A stretch of 64,000 nucleotides of DNA from Desulfobulbaceae bacterium (GTDB lineage: Bacteria; Desulfobacterota; Desulfobulbia; Desulfobulbales; Desulfocapsaceae): positions 1 through 64,000 of the forward strand of contig JAGXHG010000031.1 of NCBI GenBank assembly GCA_024636345.1, in the 5' to 3' direction. Under the pieces are notes generated by a model. That model worked only from the letters and a program-made list of their open reading frames with translations, was not told the DNA's origin and did not search any database. The position numbers and the translations under genes are program-made. This document shows, one piece after another, positions 8,351 to 17,783 of this stretch (within the stretch, counting starts at the first letter, position 1; each line of letters begins with the position of its first letter).

Positions 8351-9486
8351 AGGATATCATCCATGGGAATCTGGAATAGCATGCTGGAATTCACTCTTTC
8401 TTACCTCCCCTTGCTCTCCATAATCATTCTCTTATGCTCTGTTTTATGGGCTGTGTATTGGTTTCTTATCGGACGGCACGCTACCTCGGCAACGAGCGCA
8501 TGTGTCCACGCCAGATTGCCATGCTCGTTTTGATGCTTGTCGCTCTTGTGGTCATGGTTCTGGCCTTACCGATAAGCGAGGGCTCCCGTAATCGGCTGCT
8601 TGCCATCATCGGGCTCCTGATCTCAGGGATCGTCGCCTTCTCGTCAACAAACATCGTGGCGAATCTAATGGCCGGAGTTCTCCTTCATCTGACAAAACCG
8701 TTTCGAACTGGCGATTTCATCCGCATTGGCGATCACTTCGGCCGTGTTGCGGAACGAGGGCTGTTTGACACAGAAGTCCAATCAGAGAGCCGGGAGCTCA
8801 TCGCGATTCCGAATACGTACCTGGTCAGCCATCCTGTCACCACCATCCGCACCTCGGGAACCATCATTTCGACTACCCTCTCTTTAGGCTACGACGTGCA
8901 TCATTCACAGGTTGAGCCCCTTCTTCTCCAAGCAGCAGAGGAAAGCGGGCTTTCGGAACCCTTTGTTCATATCCTTGAGCTTGGTAATTATGCCATCACC
9001 TACCGCATCTCCGGATTTCTGCCTGAGATAAAATGGCTCATTACCGCCCGCTCAAATCTTTGTCGCACCGTCCTGGATATATTGCACGGCCAAGGCATCG
9101 AAATCATGTCACCCACCTATATGAATCAGCGCCGGGTGGGTGATGGGGAAAAGATGATCCCCACTCTTGTCCAAGAAGAAGTATCATCTCCGCCTGTGAT
9201 GGCAGAGGATATTGTCTTTGATAAGGCAGAGCAGGCAGAACAGGCTGAAGACGAGAAACAGAAGTTGATAAACGACATGCAGGTACTGGAATCAGCTCTC
9301 AAAGAAGCTCCAGAAGAAGAGAAAAAACGTATCAAAGATGAAATCGCGGAAGGACGCGAACGCCTGAAGCTCCTTGAACAAACGACAGAGAAATTAAGTG
9401 CAAAGACTCGTATCGCCCAACCAGATAGTTCAAGTGACACCGGAAAGGGCGGCGGTGTTGGTCCTGCAAGCTCTACGCAGCCATAA
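8347..9486 (+). CDS. MscS-family mechanosensitive channel, 5' part frameshifted
   Basis: From 8434 a 350-residue frame encodes most of a small-conductance mechanosensitive channel: membrane helices (AMLVLMLVALVVMVLAL), the pore helix region GIVAFSSTNIVANLMAGVLL, the beta domain (FRTGDFIRIGDHFGRVAERG) and a charged C-terminal coiled coil (EQAEDEKQKL..EEEKKRIKDE). The N-terminus reads better in other frames. From the ATG at 8363 there is a hydrophobic WNSMLEFTLSYLP..VYWFLIGRHA stretch whose continuation (YLGNERM) lies in the 8434 frame, implying one lost base near 8480. An ATG at 8347 with AGGAGG eight bases upstream would join this stretch if one G at 8365-8367 were extra. It would act as an osmotic safety valve in the inner membrane. 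Confidence 0.78.
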
Positions 9487-9539
9487 ATAAAGCGATCTTG
9501 ATCATGCGGAATTGCTCACCACAACGAAAGGAGAAGGAA

Positions 9540-11417
9540 ATGTCAACAGCAAAAAAATCCATTGAAGAGAAGTCTATCTGGGATGATGCCCGGCAGATGC
9601 TGCGCAAGGCGGAACGAGACGGGGTAGAAACCGCCTGGGACCGCCTGGAGCACCAGACACCTCACTGTACATTCTGCGAAAGCGGTCTTTCCTGCCGAAA
9701 CTGCACCATGGGACCTTGCCGAATCAGTAAAAAAGCCCCTCTGGGTGTTTGTGGTGCCGATGCCGATGTCATCGTGGCACGTAATTTTGGTCGCTTTGTG
9801 GCCGGAGGATCTGCCGGCCACTCCGACCATGGCCGAGACTGTATTGAGGCCCTGCATGCCGTGGCCCACGGATTGACCAAGGATTATACCATCAAAGATG
9901 AGGCTAAGCTGCTCCGTATTGCTGGTGAACTGGGGATTGCTACCGAGGGGCGTCCGATCCTTGAGGTTGCCAAAGATTTAAGCAGTGAATTTTTTTCCAA
10001 TTACGGCAGCCTGCTAAAAGAGCTTTCTTTCTCCTGCCGGGTTCCGGAAAAACGGAAGCAGATCTGGCGGGATCTGGGCATTACTCCCCGCGGCGTTGAC
10101 CGTGAGATTGCCGAAATGATGCACCGCACCCATATGGGTTGTGATAACGACGCCGCCAACACCATGCTGCACAGTGCCCGCACCTGTCTGGCCGATGGCT
10201 GGGCCGGTTCCATGATCGCCACTGAGATTTCCGATATTCTCTTCGGTACGCCCAGCCCCAGAAAATCGATGGTGAACCTCGGCGTTATCAAAGAGGATCA
10301 GGTCAATATCCTGGTGCATGGCCATAACCCTATTGTCTCCGAGAAAATCGTCGAGGCGGTCAACGATCCGGAACTCATTGCTCTGGCCAGGGAAAAAGGG
10401 GCCGCCGGCATCAATCTGGCCGGGCTTTGCTGTACTGGCAATGAGCTGATGATGCGCCGGGGCATCCCTATGGCCGGTAATCACTTGATGACCGAGCTGG
10501 CCATCGTCACCGGAGCCGTCGAACTCATCGTCGTTGATTATCAGTGCATCATGCCGAGCCTGGTAACGGTTGGCAACTGTTACCACACCAAGATGGTCAC
10601 CACCGCCGACAAGGCGAAGTTTACCGGGGCCGAGCATGTGAAATTTGAGATGCATAACGGTCTGGCGCAGGCGCACAAGGTTGTGCGCATGGCCATTGAA
10701 CGCTTCCCCTTGCGCAATAGCAATCGGGTTGAGATTCCCCAGGGACCCATTGAATTGATTACAGGTTTTTCCAACGAATCCCTCATGGCCGCAATGGGCG
10801 GCACCCTGACCCCGCTCATTGATGCGATCAAAGCAGGGAAGGTCCGGGGAGCGGTGGCCATCGTTGGCTGCAACAATCCCAAATACCAGCAGGATCACTG
10901 CAATGTCAACCTGGCCAAGGAACTTATCAAAAAAGATATTCTGGTACTGGTCACCGGTTGCGTTACCACCGCCACCGGCAAAGCAGGACTCCTGGTACCG
11001 GAGGCCATTGAAATGGCAGGACCAGGTCTCCAGGAGATCTGTGGTTCTTTAGGGATTCCGCCTGTTCTGCATATGGGTAGTTGCGTCGATAATGCACGAG
11101 TCCTGCAGCTGGCGGCCCTCCTTGCCAATGAACTGGGTGTGGATATTTCCGACCTGCCCCTGGCCGGTTCATCCCCGGAATGGTATTCGGAGAAAGCCGC
11201 CGCCATTGGCACCTACTGTGTCGCCTCCGGGATTTACACTCACCTCGGTCATCCTCCGAACATTACCGGTTCCGAGCTGGTGACCAATCTGGCCCTGGAA
11301 GGACTCGACAAGCTCCTCGGCGCCTGTTTCGGCATTGAACCGGATCCATTCAAGGCGGCCGAGCTCATAGATAAAAGGATCAGAGAAAAACGTAAAGCCC
11401 TGGGGCTTGGAGAATAA
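9540..11417 (+). CDS. cooS: Anaerobic carbon monoxide dehydrogenase, catalytic subunit
   Basis: This 625-residue enzyme interconverts CO and CO2 at a Ni-Fe-S C-cluster. The N-terminal cysteines C43-x2-C46-x5-C52-x2-C55-x4-C60 and C71 fit the B and D clusters. C-cluster candidates are the histidine in VHGHNP and cysteines in GLCCTGNE, IVGCNNP, VTGCVTTATGK and MGSCVDNAR, so all ligand regions appear intact. GAAAGGAGAAGG sits just before the ATG. No cooF, cooC, cooA or acetyl-CoA synthase gene adjoins it, so this is an orphan CODH whose electron partner must be elsewhere. It may oxidise CO for energy, supply low-potential electrons, or detoxify CO. DUF211 follows after a terminator-like hairpin. 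Confidence 0.93.
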   Translation: MSTAKKSIEEKSIWDDARQMLRKAERDGVETAWDRLEHQTPHCTFCESGLSCRNCTMGPCRISKKAPLGVCGADADVIVARNFGRFVAGGSAGHSDHGRDCIEALHAVAHGLTKDYTIKDEAKLLRIAGELGIATEGRPILEVAKDLSSEFFSNYGSLLKELSFSCRVPEKRKQIWRDLGITPRGVDREIAEMMHRTHMGCDNDAANTMLHSARTCLADGWAGSMIATEISDILFGTPSPRKSMVNLGVIKEDQVNILVHGHNPIVSEKIVEAVNDPELIALAREKGAAGINLAGLCCTGNELMMRRGIPMAGNHLMTELAIVTGAVELIVVDYQCIMPSLVTVGNCYHTKMVTTADKAKFTGAEHVKFEMHNGLAQAHKVVRMAIERFPLRNSNRVEIPQGPIELITGFSNESLMAAMGGTLTPLIDAIKAGKVRGAVAIVGCNNPKYQQDHCNVNLAKELIKKDILVLVTGCVTTATGKAGLLVPEAIEMAGPGLQEICGSLGIPPVLHMGSCVDNARVLQLAALLANELGVDISDLPLAGSSPEWYSEKAAAIGTYCVASGIYTHLGHPPNITGSELVTNLALEGLDKLLGACFGIEPDPFKAAELIDKRIREKRKALGLGE

Positions 11418-11441
11418 TTCACAAGGTTTTCGTCAATACTT

Positions 11442-11482
11442 GAGAAAAGGGTGGGCAGCAAAACAGTCCACCTCTTTTTCTC
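11442..11482 (+). terminator. Terminator-like hairpin after cooS
   Basis: GAGAAAAGGGTGG (from 11442) can pair with CCACCTCTTTTTCTC (ending 11482) with a small mismatch in the stem and a 12-base loop. The T-rich right arm makes it a plausible intrinsic terminator for cooS, 25 bases after its stop. Confidence 0.5.
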
Positions 11483-11598
11483 GACAGGAGATAAACGAAT
11501 AATTGAGGCTGATGTCACGGCCCATGCGTTCTTGACAAGTTCAAAACCTGATTCCAGCCATTTACAGATAAGAGATGCATACCTTGCGAGAATGATTT

Positions 11599-11865
11599 AT
11601 GACAAAAATACGAAGACTGGTACTTGATGTACTCAAGCCACATGAACCCAATGCCCTGGACTTTGCCTCTGCCTTGGCAGAGCTTGGGGCAGATTACCGT
11701 ATAACCTTAACTGTTATCGAGGTTGATAAAAAAACAGAAAGCACCATGGTAACCATTGAAGGCACAGATATCCATTTTGACAATATTAAGGCCGCCATCG
11801 AGAAAATGGGGGCATCCGTTCACAGTCTTGATGAAGTTGAAGTGTATGGGACAGAGCTGACATAA
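11599..11865 (+). CDS. DUF211 family protein
   Basis: The 88-residue protein matches the DUF211 family: RRLVLDVLKPHEPNALDFA at the N-terminus, a VIEVDKKTESTMVTIEG beta region and AAIEKMGASVHSLDEVEV near the end. The family is small, predicted to adopt a ferredoxin-like alpha/beta fold, is found in archaea and some bacteria and has no established function. It is encoded alone, 181 bases after cooS, with no strong Shine-Dalgarno sequence. Any functional tie to CooS is only positional. Confidence 0.75.
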   Translation: MTKIRRLVLDVLKPHEPNALDFASALAELGADYRITLTVIEVDKKTESTMVTIEGTDIHFDNIKAAIEKMGASVHSLDEVEVYGTELT

Positions 11866-11984
11866 AGGTGCCCATAAATTTCAGGCCTCTTGCAAGCAGT
11901 TCATTGAGAGCAATATATCCATTAAACAAGAACACCCGCGGCTGTGTCGTTTGTCATTGACTTTTGCTTGCCCGTCCTTTTCAT

Positions 11985-12572
11985 ATGACCTCTACTCAGA
12001 ATAAACATCTGGTGTTACATTCTCTCCGGGCCTGGAGTATTGCCCGGCGTTATCTGATCACCAACGGCTTTGATGGCGCACTGACCATGCTGGGCATGGT
12101 GACCGGTTTTCATGCAAGCGGCATGACAGAACTGCCGGTGGCAATCAGTGCCTGCCTGGGCGCGGCAGTCGCCCTCTTTATCAGCGGCCTGAGCAGTGCG
12201 TACCTGAGTGAAAAAGCAGAGCGTGAAAATGAACTGCGTGAACTGGAACAGGCCCTGGTGCTCGATCTGACAGAGAGTGATTATGGACGGGCAAGCCGAT
12301 ATCTGCCGATGCTGGTGGCCCTAGCTAATGGACTCTCGCCACTGCTGTTATCCATGCTGATCCTCTTACCCTTATTTTTTGCAGAACAGCTTCAGGCCTT
12401 GCCGTCACCACCTTTTATCAATGCCATTTTCGTTGCCCTGATATGTATTTTTTCCCTGGGAGTCTTCCTGGGAAAAATCAGCAAGACCTTTTGGCTCTGG
12501 TCCGGTTTGAGAACATTGATCATCGCCATCCTTACGATGGTAATCATTCTCTTCTTTGGCCGCTCTCTTTAG
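11985..12572 (+). CDS. VIT1/CCC1-like membrane protein
   Basis: This 195-residue integral membrane protein opens with ARRYLITNGFDGALTMLGMV, the signature of the VIT/CCC1 (vacuolar iron transporter-like) superfamily subgroup with the NGFDG motif in helix one. A second helix is AISACLGAAVALFISGLSSAYLSE and a charged cytoplasmic segment (KAERENELRELEQAL) follows, where VIT proteins bind metal, then three more helices. Iron or manganese export is the superfamily role; this subgroup is not characterised. The frame extends to a TTG at 11964, but the ATG at 11985 is a better start. No clear ribosome binding site is visible. Confidence 0.7.
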   Translation: MTSTQNKHLVLHSLRAWSIARRYLITNGFDGALTMLGMVTGFHASGMTELPVAISACLGAAVALFISGLSSAYLSEKAERENELRELEQALVLDLTESDYGRASRYLPMLVALANGLSPLLLSMLILLPLFFAEQLQALPSPPFINAIFVALICIFSLGVFLGKISKTFWLWSGLRTLIIAILTMVIILFFGRSL

Positions 12573-12718
12573 AGGAAACACCATTCCGGCCCGCCCGCAG
12601 GGGATGATATAACGTGAACAGTGTTGTAAGGACAGGGGCTGCCTTTTGAACAGGAACCTCATACGAACAAAAATAGTTAAGAACCGACTCAAGCACATAC
12701 AGGCGAGAGGATCCCTTG

Positions 12719-14182
12719 GTGACTAAACAGGCAACAGAACTGAGGTACGCTGTCCGCTTTCAAGTACTCTGCAAGTATTTCGGGCAACTGTGCCTCGTAC
12801 TCGCCGCGCTGTCACTGGTGCCGTTGCTGGTGTCGCTTATCTTTGGCGACACCAGCAGCAGCCTGCGCTATACTATTGTGATCGGCGGCCTCGCCGCCTT
12901 GGGGATCTCCATGGCTCGGCTGCGGACTCCTTCCAAGGTGCAGGCCAATGAAGGGATGATACTGGTCGCACTGATGTTTCTTTTCACTCCGCTGGTGATG
13001 TCCTACCCGATGATGGGCTCGGGGCTTGGTTTTCTGGATGCCTTTTTCGAGGCTGTCTCCGGCGTGACGACCACGGGCCTGAGCACAACAGCAACACTTG
13101 TTGGTGCACCGCCGATCTTTCTTTTTGGCCGCGCCTGGATGCAGTGGTACGGAGGACTTGGCATCGTGGTACTCTCACTTGCGCTCATCATGCAGCCGGG
13201 TCTGGTGGCCAAGGGGCTGGCCGTCACAGAGGCCGAAACCGATGATCTTATAGGTGGCACACGGGCACATGCGCGGCGAGCCCTGAAGGTCTATGGCGCT
13301 TTGACCGGGCTGGGCATCCTCGGTGCCCTATCGGTGGGGATGGGGTTTTTCGACGCGCTGCTCTATACATTTTCGGCGATCTCCACCGGGGGATTTGCCC
13401 CGAATGAGACCAGTCTCGAGACCTTGGGCTGGCCCGTACAGATGTGGGTTACCCTGCTCTGCCTCGCCGGTGCGATCCCGCTGACATTTTATCACCGATT
13501 GGTAGTGGAGAAGCGACGCGTTGCCGTGGACTTTCTGCAAGTCAAGGCCGTCCTGATCGCCTCCCTGGTCGTTTCGCTGGCTATGGGAGCCGCCCTGCAC
13601 CTGAGCGGGGGCATGGCCTGGCCACAAGTACTCCATCACGCTCCCCTGCTCGCCATCTCCGCACAGACAACCGCGGGTTTTTCCACGATGCCGTGTGCGC
13701 AAGTCGATGCCGGTTCGAAGCTGATTCTGATCTTCTCAATGCTGGTGGGCGGCGGCGCAGGATCGACTGCTGGCGGATTCAAGCTGTTGCGCTTGTTGAT
13801 TGCGGCAAATGTGCTTCGACTGATCCTTCTGCGGACCTGCCTGCCGACACACGCCGTCATCGAGCCCCAGGTGGCAGGTCGTCGATTGCAGAGGGAAGAG
13901 CTCCAAGCATCCCTGTTGCTCATCCTGTTGTTTGTCGCTGTCATCGCGCTCTCCTGGCTGCCCTTTGTGGTAATGGGATACAACCCGCTCGACTCCTTGT
14001 TTGAGGTGGTTTCGGCAACGGGAACGGTGGGGCTGTCTGTGGGGTTAACCAGTGCAAGCTTGCCCGCACTGCTCAAGGGGATTTTGTGCGTTGACATGCT
14101 GATGGGAAGACTTGAGATCATCGCCTGGCTGGTGATGCTCTATCCAGGGACCTGGTTTGGCAATAGAATGGAGGAGACATGA
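12719..14182 (+). CDS. trkH: Trk-type potassium uptake protein, membrane subunit TrkH
   Basis: The 487-residue protein has the four-repeat M1-P-M2 architecture of Trk/Ktr potassium transporters. Pore-loop signatures are visible as SGVTTTGLSTTAT, AISTGGFAPN, SAQTTAGFST and SATGTVGLSVG, each carrying the selectivity glycine. It imports K+ through the inner membrane, gated by the TrkA protein encoded next. A TTG at 12716 directly precedes a GTG at 12719; GAGAGG about nine bases before the GTG favours the latter. Its TGA overlaps the ATG of trkA (ATGA), so the two are translationally coupled. Confidence 0.9.
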   Translation: MTKQATELRYAVRFQVLCKYFGQLCLVLAALSLVPLLVSLIFGDTSSSLRYTIVIGGLAALGISMARLRTPSKVQANEGMILVALMFLFTPLVMSYPMMGSGLGFLDAFFEAVSGVTTTGLSTTATLVGAPPIFLFGRAWMQWYGGLGIVVLSLALIMQPGLVAKGLAVTEAETDDLIGGTRAHARRALKVYGALTGLGILGALSVGMGFFDALLYTFSAISTGGFAPNETSLETLGWPVQMWVTLLCLAGAIPLTFYHRLVVEKRRVAVDFLQVKAVLIASLVVSLAMGAALHLSGGMAWPQVLHHAPLLAISAQTTAGFSTMPCAQVDAGSKLILIFSMLVGGGAGSTAGGFKLLRLLIAANVLRLILLRTCLPTHAVIEPQVAGRRLQREELQASLLLILLFVAVIALSWLPFVVMGYNPLDSLFEVVSATGTVGLSVGLTSASLPALLKGILCVDMLMGRLEIIAWLVMLYPGTWFGNRMEET

Positions 14183-14865
14183 GAATTGTTTTTGTGGGAG
14201 CCGGAGAGTTGAGCATCGAAACGGCCAACGCGCTCATCAAAAAGGGGCACGAGGTCGTCATCATTGAGACCGACAAGACCAAGATAGAGGAATTGTCCGC
14301 AGAGATGGATTGCAGCTTCCTGCAGGGCGACGGCAGTCATCCAAATGTCCTGCGCGAGGTCAATCCCCCGCATACAGACTTCCTCTTCTGCCTTACCAAC
14401 AGCGACCAGGTCAACCTTATTGCCAGTCTCGTCGGCCGTTCCCTGGGTTTCAAGCGCGTCGTGACCTGTATCGACGATCCCCAGTTCGAGGGCATCTGCC
14501 ATGAGTTGGGCCTGCAGGACACCATCGTCCGTTCCCGCGCCATCAGCCGGTATCTGGAGGACATGGCGGGCGGTGGCGAAACCGTCGAACTCTGCACGGT
14601 CATCAAAGATGAGGCCAGGCTTTTCAGCTTTATTGCCAGAAAGGAAGATGCGGTCGAGGTCAGGGATATGAATCTGCCGACAGGCGCCAAGGTCATCTGC
14701 TATTACCGTGAGGGTACGTTTTCACATGTTGATGAAGAAACAACCCTCCACCTGGACGACGAGATTGTCATTCTCACGCACAGCAAAAATCTGGCCGCCT
14801 TGCAGGAGCGTTGGCAGCTGAAACCGGTGCAGGAGCAGTCTGAGGATGCGGTCTCTCCGGAATGA
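14179..14865 (+). CDS. trkA: Trk potassium uptake regulatory protein TrkA (single-repeat form)
   Basis: The 228-residue protein has one TrkA-N (RCK) Rossmann domain, with G-A-G-E-L-S near residue 8 and a conserved acidic residue after the second strand (VVIIETDKTKIEEL), followed by one TrkA-C domain (DMNLPTGAKVICYYREG, HLDDEIVILTHS). E. coli TrkA is a tandem duplication of this unit; the short form resembles KtrA and would assemble as an octameric ring. It binds NAD(H)/nucleotides on the cytoplasmic side and gates TrkH. It overlaps trkH by four bases. Confidence 0.88.
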   Translation: MRIVFVGAGELSIETANALIKKGHEVVIIETDKTKIEELSAEMDCSFLQGDGSHPNVLREVNPPHTDFLFCLTNSDQVNLIASLVGRSLGFKRVVTCIDDPQFEGICHELGLQDTIVRSRAISRYLEDMAGGGETVELCTVIKDEARLFSFIARKEDAVEVRDMNLPTGAKVICYYREGTFSHVDEETTLHLDDEIVILTHSKNLAALQERWQLKPVQEQSEDAVSPE

Positions 14866-15061
14866 TGACAACACCATCAACGGGGGCAGACCACACCCCT
14901 GCCGTTCATCAACCTCACCCTCAGACTCTTCTTGCTATTCATCAATGGCGAAAACCCGATTTCTGTATTATATTAATAGAATAAAATATAAACAAAGAAA
15001 CACATCCTTCCACCCTGGTCGAGGGATGGCCCCATGATCCTCAACACATACCTTTTATTCC

Positions 15062-15574
15062 ATGACCATACGTACAATTTTAGAATTTCCGAACCCTGTC
15101 CTCCGTCAGAAGGCAAAACTGATCACCGTTTTCAACGAAGGACTCAAGGAGCTGGTCAAGGACATGACCGAGACCATGTATGACGCACCCGGTATTGGTC
15201 TGGCCGCGCCCCAGATCGGCGAGTGCATCCAGTTGATCATTGTGGATGTGGCCAAGCTCGAGGAGGAGCAGGAGGTCATGGCCATGCTCAACCCCCGGAT
15301 CATTGGCCATGAAGGAACTCAGATCGACGAGGAGGGCTGCCTCAGTGTTATTGAGCTGACCGCTAATGTCAAACGTTATAAAAAGGTCACGGTGTCCTTT
15401 CAGGATCTGGAGGGCGAACCCAGGGAGATAACTGCGGAAGACCGTTTTGCCGTTGTCCTCCAGCACGAGATTGATCACCTGCATGGCATTCTCTTTATTG
15501 ACCACCTGAGCGCCTTGAAACGCACCCTGTACAAGAAAAAGGTCCAGAAGATGCTGGCCGAAAAGAAGGCTTAG
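15062..15574 (+). CDS. def: Peptide deformylase
   Basis: This 170-residue metalloenzyme removes the formyl group from nascent proteins. All three signature motifs are present: G44-I-G-L-A-A-P-Q-I-G, E91-E-G-C93-L-S and Q134-H-E-I-D-H139. C93, H135 and H139 bind the metal (usually Fe2+) and E136 is the catalytic acid/base. The residue after LSV is isoleucine rather than the common proline, a mild variant. It is followed 14 bases later by fmt, the usual functional partner that adds the formyl group to initiator tRNA. Confidence 0.95.
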   Translation: MTIRTILEFPNPVLRQKAKLITVFNEGLKELVKDMTETMYDAPGIGLAAPQIGECIQLIIVDVAKLEEEQEVMAMLNPRIIGHEGTQIDEEGCLSVIELTANVKRYKKVTVSFQDLEGEPREITAEDRFAVVLQHEIDHLHGILFIDHLSALKRTLYKKKVQKMLAEKKA

Positions 15575-15588
15575 AAAGGACGTAAAGA

Positions 15589-16539
15589 ATGGCAGACACC
15601 AGCTTCCGCATCATCTTCATGGGAACCCCGGACTTTGCCGTTCCTGCCCTGCACAAACTGCTGAACGGGCCGGACAAGATAGTGGCCGTAGTCACCCAGC
15701 CTGACCGCCCCAAGGGCCGCGGCAAAAAACTTACCCCCCCTCCGGTCAAAGTCGCGGCGACAGAGGCCAACATACCGGTGCTGCAACCCACCAAGATCCG
15801 CACCGAAGAATTTGTGGATACCCTGAAGAGTTACCAGCCAGACCTGATCATCGTGGCAGCCTATGGCCGCATGCTGCCTGACTCCATCCTGGATCTCCCC
15901 CGACTGGGGTGCATCAACATCCATGGTTCGCTGTTGCCCAGACACCGCGGGGCCGCCCCCATCCAGTGGGCAGTCATCAAGGGCGACAGCCAGGCCGGAA
16001 TCACCATCATGCAGATGGACGTGGGCATGGATACCGGAAACATCCTGCTGCCGGCAGCAATCCCCGTGGCCGAGGACGAGACTGCGGGCAGTCTCTTTCA
16101 CAAACTTGCGGAACTAGGTGGCACCAGCCTGCTCCAGGCCCTCGACCTGCTGCGGCAGGGCAAACTCATTTCCAGCAGGCAGGATCACAGTCTGGCCACC
16201 GAGGCCCCGCCGCTGACCAAGGAGGACGGCCGCCTTGACTGGAACCGACCAGCTGCGGAACTGCACTGTCTGATCCGCGGCCTTGATCCCTGGCCTGGTG
16301 CCTACAGCTTTGTGGACGGCCAGCGTTTCCGTTTTTTTACGCCGGAGATTATCCACAAAGAGTGCAGACAGGATGCCGGGACCCTGATCCTGGCCGACCA
16401 CCAGGGGCTGCTCATCGCCACCGCCCAGGACTGCCTGCTGATCAAAGAGATCCAGCCGGAGGGGAAAAAGCGGATGACGGTTGAAGCCTACCTGTGCGGC
16501 CATCCCCTGGCGCCTGGCCTGCAACTCACCCGAGAATAA
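15589..16539 (+). CDS. fmt: Methionyl-tRNA formyltransferase
   Basis: The 316-residue cytoplasmic enzyme transfers a formyl group from 10-formyl-tetrahydrofolate to Met-tRNA(fMet). The N-terminal formyltransferase domain shows IIFMGTPDFAVPAL, the catalytic SLLPRHRGAAPIQWA segment and the DVGMDTGNIL motif. A C-terminal OB-like domain (DQGLLIATAQDCLLIKEIQP) binds tRNA. Length matches E. coli Fmt (315). AAAGGACG precedes the ATG. It lies in an apparent def-fmt-larC-pgpA transcription unit. Confidence 0.95.
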   Translation: MADTSFRIIFMGTPDFAVPALHKLLNGPDKIVAVVTQPDRPKGRGKKLTPPPVKVAATEANIPVLQPTKIRTEEFVDTLKSYQPDLIIVAAYGRMLPDSILDLPRLGCINIHGSLLPRHRGAAPIQWAVIKGDSQAGITIMQMDVGMDTGNILLPAAIPVAEDETAGSLFHKLAELGGTSLLQALDLLRQGKLISSRQDHSLATEAPPLTKEDGRLDWNRPAAELHCLIRGLDPWPGAYSFVDGQRFRFFTPEIIHKECRQDAGTLILADHQGLLIATAQDCLLIKEIQPEGKKRMTVEAYLCGHPLAPGLQLTRE

Positions 16540-16586
16540 CCTCCCCGGCCTTCTGTCGCCCGCAAGAGAACCCCCCTGACCCTGCC

Positions 16587-17783
16587 ATGCCCACTGCTAC
16601 CCAGCCCCTGAAGATTGCCTACACCGACTGTTTCTCCGGAATCAGCGGAGATATGTTTCTGGCCGCCCTGCTCGATGCCGGGCTGGACGAAGGGCTCCTG
16701 CGCCGGGAACTGGCAAAACTGGACATTGGACCCTTCGATCTCTCTGTCACCACCACCAGACCCTCGGGGATCAAGGCCACCAAGGTCGAGATCAGCGCCA
16801 GGGCCGACCAACAGTTTCGCAACCTGGCCTCCATCCTGGATATCCTCCAGACCAGTGATCTGGCGCCGATCATCATCGAGCGGGCCGGCGCGGTGTTTCG
16901 GAATCTGGCCTGCGCCGAGGCCAAAGTGCATGGACAGCCCGTGGACACCATTCATTTTCATGAGGTGGGGGCCATCGACACCATCCTGGATGTGGTGGGC
17001 GTCACCTTCGGTCTGCATCATCTGGGCATAGGACGCCTGATCAGTTCACCGCTGCCTTGGGTCCATGGCTTTGTGGAGTGTGCCCATGGCCACCTGCCCC
17101 TGCCCGCCCCAGCCGTCTGTGAACTGCTGGCAGGAGTCCCGGTGTATGCCGTAGACCTCGCCCAGGAGCTGGTAACCCCAACCGGGGCCGCCCTGCTTAC
17201 GAGCCTCGCTCAGGGTTTTGGGCCGCTTCCTGACATGACCATCGACGTCACCGGCTATGGGGCCGGCAGCCAACTGCTTGCCAACCGTCAGCCCAACCTG
17301 CTGCGCCTGATTATTGGTCAGGAAAGACAGAGTTCCCAGACCGTTGAGATCATCGAGACCCACCTGGACGACTGGAACAGCGAAGCTTTCCCCTATCTCT
17401 GCGACCTCCTGCTCAGGCAAGGAGCGCTCGATGTCAGCCTGACCCCGATGCTGATGAAAAAGGGGCGCCCAGGACAGCAGCTGCGCGTCATCTGCCACCC
17501 GGCCCAGGGCATGCAGCTGAAACAGACCATTCTCTCGGAGACCACGGCCATTGGCCTGCGCTTCCGCACCGAGGCCCGGCTGACTCTGGAGCGGGAAGAG
17601 GTGACGGTGGAAACCCCATGGGGAGATGCTGTGGCCAAGAAGGTGCAGACCCCGGCCGGAACGGTGATCTATCCGGAATATGAGGCCTGCAGAGAGATTG
17701 CCGAATCGGCGCAGGTCCCGCTGCAGCAGGTCTACCGGGAAGTGTATCGGGGAAGAGAAATCAAGAAAGAAGAGAAGGAATGA
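16587..17783 (+). CDS. larC: Nickel-pincer cofactor biosynthesis protein LarC (nickel insertase)
   Basis: The 398-residue protein begins IAYTDCFSGISGDMFLAALL, the signature of LarC (formerly DUF111), and contains HFHEVGAIDTILDVVG and SPLPWVHGFVECAHG blocks. LarC inserts Ni into pyridinium-3,5-bisthiocarboxylic acid mononucleotide in a CTP-dependent step, giving the cofactor of lactate racemase and relatives. In some bacteria larC is split and needs a programmed frameshift; here it is one open frame. No larB, larE or larA lies in the window. The frame is open to 16494 within fmt, but the ATG at 16587 gives the correct N-terminus. Its stop overlaps the pgpA start. Confidence 0.88.
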   Translation: MPTATQPLKIAYTDCFSGISGDMFLAALLDAGLDEGLLRRELAKLDIGPFDLSVTTTRPSGIKATKVEISARADQQFRNLASILDILQTSDLAPIIIERAGAVFRNLACAEAKVHGQPVDTIHFHEVGAIDTILDVVGVTFGLHHLGIGRLISSPLPWVHGFVECAHGHLPLPAPAVCELLAGVPVYAVDLAQELVTPTGAALLTSLAQGFGPLPDMTIDVTGYGAGSQLLANRQPNLLRLIIGQERQSSQTVEIIETHLDDWNSEAFPYLCDLLLRQGALDVSLTPMLMKKGRPGQQLRVICHPAQGMQLKQTILSETTAIGLRFRTEARLTLEREEVTVETPWGDAVAKKVQTPAGTVIYPEYEACREIAESAQVPLQQVYREVYRGREIKKEEKE

